Source of the DNA: Dehalococcoidales bacterium
GTDB lineage: Bacteria; Chloroflexota; Dehalococcoidia; Dehalococcoidales; JAQTRN01
Length of the DNA: 7,385 nucleotides
Reading direction: 5' to 3'
Assembly: GCA_028711795.1 (NCBI GenBank)
Contig: JAQTRN010000045.1
Span: 1 to 7,385 of the forward strand
Both the position numbers and the translations under genes were made by a program. Under the pieces are notes generated by a model that worked only from the letters and a program-made list of their open reading frames with translations, did no database searches and was not told the DNA's origin. Of this stretch, positions 5,538 to 7,385 are shown piece by piece; within the stretch, counting starts at the first letter, position 1, and the number at the start of each line of letters is the position of its first letter.

Positions 5538-6665
5538 ATGGCTAAAACAAGTTTTATTCCTAACCCGGCTAAGATTAAGGTTATTGGTCTGGGTGGTGGT
5601 GGCTGTAATGCTATAACCTGCATGGTCAGGAAAGAGATCCGGGGTGTGGAGTTCATTGCTATGAACACCGATGCGCAAGCCCTGGCGATTACCGAGGCCC
5701 CGGTCCGCTTCCAGCTCGGGGAAAAGGCAACCAGGGGTCTAGGTGTTGGTGGCGACCACAATCTGGGACAGAAGGCCGCTGAGGAGAACCGCGACGAGCT
5801 CAAAGAGCTTGTTGCCGGGGCGGATATGGTGTTCATTACCGCCGGTATGGGTGGTGGCACCGGCACCGGGTCCGCTTCGGTGGTTGCTGAAATAGCCAAA
5901 CAGAGCGGGGCGCTGACCATCGGCGTGGTTACCAAACCTTTTGGTTTTGAGGGCACCCATCGTCGCCGTGTTGCTGAGGAAGGAATCGCCCGACTTACCG
6001 GTAAGGTAGATACCCTGATTATCATCCCTAACGACCGGCTGTTGAACATCTGCGACCAGAAGACCAGTGTGAGCAGTGCCTTTGATATAGCTAACGATGT
6101 CCTGACGCATGGTGTTCAGGCGATCTCTGAGGTCATTACTGTCCCCGGACTGATCAACCTGGATTTTGCTGATGTCAAGGCGATAATGAAGGACGCTGGT
6201 CCTGCCTGGATGTCCATCGGTGTGGGCACCGGTAAGAACCGGGCGGTAGATGCGGCTAAAGACGCCCTATCCAGCCCGTTACTGGATGTGTCCGTCCAAG
6301 GCGCTAGGGGAGTCCTGTTCAACGCGGTGGGTGGTAATAACCTTACCCTGTACGAGGTCAACGAGGCTGCGGAGGTGATCAGACAGGCCATTGATCCCGA
6401 AGCTAACATCATCTTCGGCGTGGCCTTCGATCCCAATCTGCAGAATGATATGAGGATTACCCTGATCGCCACCGGCTTTGCCGCCTCACCGATACTGACC
6501 GAGGCGCAGCGTAGCGAGCAAGTTAAGGCGCTCAAGACCCTGAAGAACGAGGAAGAGCTGGACGTCCCCTCTTTCCTGCGTAGTCCACTCTTTACGCACC
6601 GGCATCAGATACAGGTACCCACCACCAAGACCGCCAAGAGCCCGGTGCAGACTCCGGTCAAGTAG
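5538..6665 (+). CDS. ftsZ: Cell division GTPase FtsZ
   Basis: FtsZ is the tubulin-like GTPase that forms the division ring. The 375-residue product has GGGGCNA (19-25), FIAMNTDAQAL (39-49), TRGLGVGGD (65-73) and the tubulin signature GMGGGTGTGSA (103-113). The T7 loop NLDFADV at 207-213 carries the catalytic Asp209 and Asp212. The globular domain ends near ATGF (321-324). A conserved-peptide-like LDVPSFLR follows at 341-348, so the usual disordered linker is only about 16 residues long. About 27 further residues (SPLFTHRHQIQV... to PVQTPVK) follow this peptide, which in most FtsZ proteins is at or very near the C-terminus. The start is fixed by a strong AAGGAGG. It is probably the last gene of the mraZ unit, since a 16-bp hairpin lies 37 bp after the stop codon. 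Confidence 0.98.
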   Translation: MAKTSFIPNPAKIKVIGLGGGGCNAITCMVRKEIRGVEFIAMNTDAQALAITEAPVRFQLGEKATRGLGVGGDHNLGQKAAEENRDELKELVAGADMVFITAGMGGGTGTGSASVVAEIAKQSGALTIGVVTKPFGFEGTHRRRVAEEGIARLTGKVDTLIIIPNDRLLNICDQKTSVSSAFDIANDVLTHGVQAISEVITVPGLINLDFADVKAIMKDAGPAWMSIGVGTGKNRAVDAAKDALSSPLLDVSVQGARGVLFNAVGGNNLTLYEVNEAAEVIRQAIDPEANIIFGVAFDPNLQNDMRITLIATGFAASPILTEAQRSEQVKALKTLKNEEELDVPSFLRSPLFTHRHQIQVPTTKTAKSPVQTPVK

Positions 6666-6702
6666 TTTTCAGAATCAGATTCCGAGATAAAACTGGGTAG
6701 TG

Positions 6703-6748
6703 TACGGCAGGCTGTGAGAGTACAGACTCGCAGTCTGCCGTATTGTTT
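6703..6748 (+). terminator. Probable intrinsic terminator after ftsZ
   Basis: A 16-bp stem pairs 6703-6718 (TACGGCAGGCTGTGAG) with 6727-6742 (CTCGCAGTCTGCCGTA), with two G-U wobbles and an 8-nt loop AGTACAGA. It is followed by TTGTTTC, a short and interrupted T-tract. The stem is strong and well placed 37 bp after the ftsZ stop; the weak T-tract is the only reservation. Confidence 0.7.
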
Positions 6749-6962
6749 CAACTAAAGATTAACCTCACCATAGTCCAGTCTCATCAGGCTGGCCTTTTCT
6801 ATTGGCTGTCCAGTAAATTGTTGTGCCATTGTGCTATGCTGCTCAGTCCGCCTTCTCACTTATTTATTTCAGTAAATGTTCTCCGGGCTGACCAGGTACA
6901 TTGACCTCTAACCAGGACTATTTTCATGGGTCCGCCGTTGACTAATCGGCCATAATCTATCC
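6743..6962. other. Gene-free stretch between ftsZ and nrdR
   Basis: Apart from the hairpin at 6775-6803 I see no protein-coding frame with a ribosome-binding site, no tRNA and no recognisable RNA family. A few short repeats occur (CAGTAAAT at 6811 and 6870, ACCAGG at 6891 and 6911) but they are within what chance allows. The stretch is likely spacer DNA between two transcription units. Confidence 0.5.
6775..6803 (+). terminator. Possible second, weaker terminator
   Basis: CCAGTC (6775-6780) pairs with GGCTGG (6787-6792) around a 6-nt loop, giving a 6-bp stem with one wobble. CCTTTTCTATT follows. It could back up the larger hairpin about 30 bp upstream. It is short enough to be chance. Confidence 0.35.
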
Positions 6963-7006
6963 TTGACAAAATACTACCTATTGTGGTAACGTGGCCGCAT
7001 TATACT
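6963..7006 (+). promoter_or_regulatory. Candidate promoter region for nrdR
   Basis: A perfect TTGACA at 6963-6968 has only a weak -10 at normal spacing (TAACGT at 6987-6992, 18 bp). A good -10, TATACT at 7001-7006, lies further on, but 17 bp upstream of it there is only CTATTG. The region clearly looks like a promoter, but which pair is used cannot be decided. Use of TATACT would leave a leader of only about 15 nt. Confidence 0.45.
6971..6986 (+). promoter_or_regulatory. NrdR box 1 (upstream)
   Basis: ATACTACCTATTGTGG matches the known NrdR-box consensus (acaCwAtATaTwGtgt) at 12 of 16 positions, including the C-w-A and T-w-G-t-g core halves. It lies directly after the TTGACA hexamer, exactly 31 bp before box 2. 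Confidence 0.65.
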
Positions 7007-7017
7007 ATATGATGTGT
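7002..7017 (+). promoter_or_regulatory. NrdR box 2 (downstream)
   Basis: ATACTATATGATGTGT matches the NrdR-box consensus at 13 of 16 positions and overlaps the TATACT -10 candidate. It ends 10 bp before the nrdR ATG. Paired boxes about three helical turns apart are the usual NrdR arrangement. Confidence 0.7.
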
Positions 7018-7027
7018 AGTAATCCCT

Positions 7028-7385
7028 ATGAACTGTCCATACTGTAGTTATCATGATTCCCGGGTAATCGACTCCCGTGACGTCAATGACGGTACGCGCC
7101 GGCGGCGTCAGTGCTTGAGTTGTGGGTCGCGTTTCACCACTTACGAACGGCTGCAATCGGCTAACCTGTATGTCATTAAGAAGGACGGCCGACGGGAGGA
7201 GTTTAATCGGGTGAAGCTATTATCCGGAATTCGTAAGGCCTGTGAGAAACGCCCACTGCCGACCGGGACCGTTGATAAACTGGTCGATGATATCGAAGCT
7301 GAGCTCTATAATTTAGGTAAGACCGAGGTCCCCAGTACTGCCATTGGTGATATGGTTATGGACAGGCTTAAGGGTCTGGACTACA
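7028..7385 (+). CDS. nrdR: Transcriptional repressor NrdR, N-terminal part, runs off the right edge
   Basis: NrdR is a zinc-ribbon and ATP-cone protein that senses ATP/dATP and represses ribonucleotide reductase genes. The visible 119 residues start with MNCPYC; the zinc ligands are Cys3/Cys6 and Cys29/Cys32 (CLSC). RRRRQCLSCGSRFTTYER at about 24-41 is highly typical. The ATP-cone begins near YVIKKDGRREEFNRVKLLSGI (split here at about 48-68). The frame continues past the window edge; full NrdR is usually about 150-160 residues. The start is fixed by the zinc ribbon, although no clear Shine-Dalgarno sequence precedes it, so translation may start on a short or leaderless message. Two NrdR boxes sit directly upstream, so autoregulation is likely. 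A ribonucleotide reductase gene may follow outside the window; that is inference. Confidence 0.96.
   Translation, partial: MNCPYCSYHDSRVIDSRDVNDGTRRRRQCLSCGSRFTTYERLQSANLYVIKKDGRREEFNRVKLLSGIRKACEKRPLPTGTVDKLVDDIEAELYNLGKTEVPSTAIGDMVMDRLKGLDY

Noticed and set aside
5522..5545. Seven-codon frame MEGGDNG overlapping the ftsZ start
   Set aside because: It is made almost entirely of the ftsZ Shine-Dalgarno sequence and has no ribosome-binding site of its own; a chance frame.
6672..6682. Palindrome GAATCAGATTC after ftsZ
   Set aside because: With a single central base it cannot form a hairpin, and no known regulator site was recognised; likely chance.
6811..6916. Short direct repeats CAGTAAAT and ACCAGG in the ftsZ-nrdR gap
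   Set aside because: Only two copies each of 8 and 6 bp with no regular array; not evidence of CRISPR or a repeat element.
6974..7156. 60-codon minus-strand frame over the nrdR start
   Set aside because: It is antisense to the nrdR zinc ribbon and control region, with no recognisable product.

Overview
The window looks like ordinary housekeeping chromosome from a bacterium. The best guess is a Dehalococcoidia-like member of the Chloroflexota. That guess is inference, from the gene set, the moderate GC content and a division cluster with no wall-synthesis genes; no database search was run. There is no sign of mobile DNA, CRISPR, phage or recent gene transfer, and all genes share similar base composition.

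Left half (1-2537), minus strand, read leftwards: a MoaB/MogA-type molybdenum cofactor gene, trmD, rplS (ribosomal protein L19) and the 5' part of priA, which runs off the left edge. The genes are packed closely: moaB and trmD overlap by 11 bp, the trmD-rplS gap is 57 bp and the rplS-priA gap is 26 bp. They are probably one transcription unit mixing cofactor synthesis, tRNA m1G37 methylation, ribosome assembly and replication restart.

The AT-rich gap at 2538-2710 is a divergent control region. It carries a clear sigma-70-type promoter for the rightward genes, followed by 10-bp direct repeats that match the known type of MraZ operator, and a weaker candidate promoter for the leftward genes.

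Right half (2711-6665), plus strand: mraZ, rsmH, ftsA and ftsZ. This is a reduced dcw (division and cell wall) cluster. The positions normally filled by ftsL, ftsI, the mur genes, mraY, ftsW and ftsQ are empty; only a possible 14-codon leader peptide lies between rsmH and ftsA. FtsA keeps its C-terminal amphipathic helix. FtsZ keeps all GTPase motifs, but its FtsA-binding-type peptide sits close behind the globular domain and is followed by an extra tail. A 16-bp hairpin after ftsZ probably ends the operon.

About 360 bp without a gene follow, and then the start of nrdR, the repressor of ribonucleotide reductase genes, which runs off the right edge. Two NrdR-box-like sites 31 bp apart lie just upstream of nrdR, which suggests autoregulation or control of an nrdR-led operon. 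No new biological system is visible. The most informative signals are the paired NrdR boxes, the MraZ repeats, the minimal division cluster and the unusual FtsZ C-terminus.
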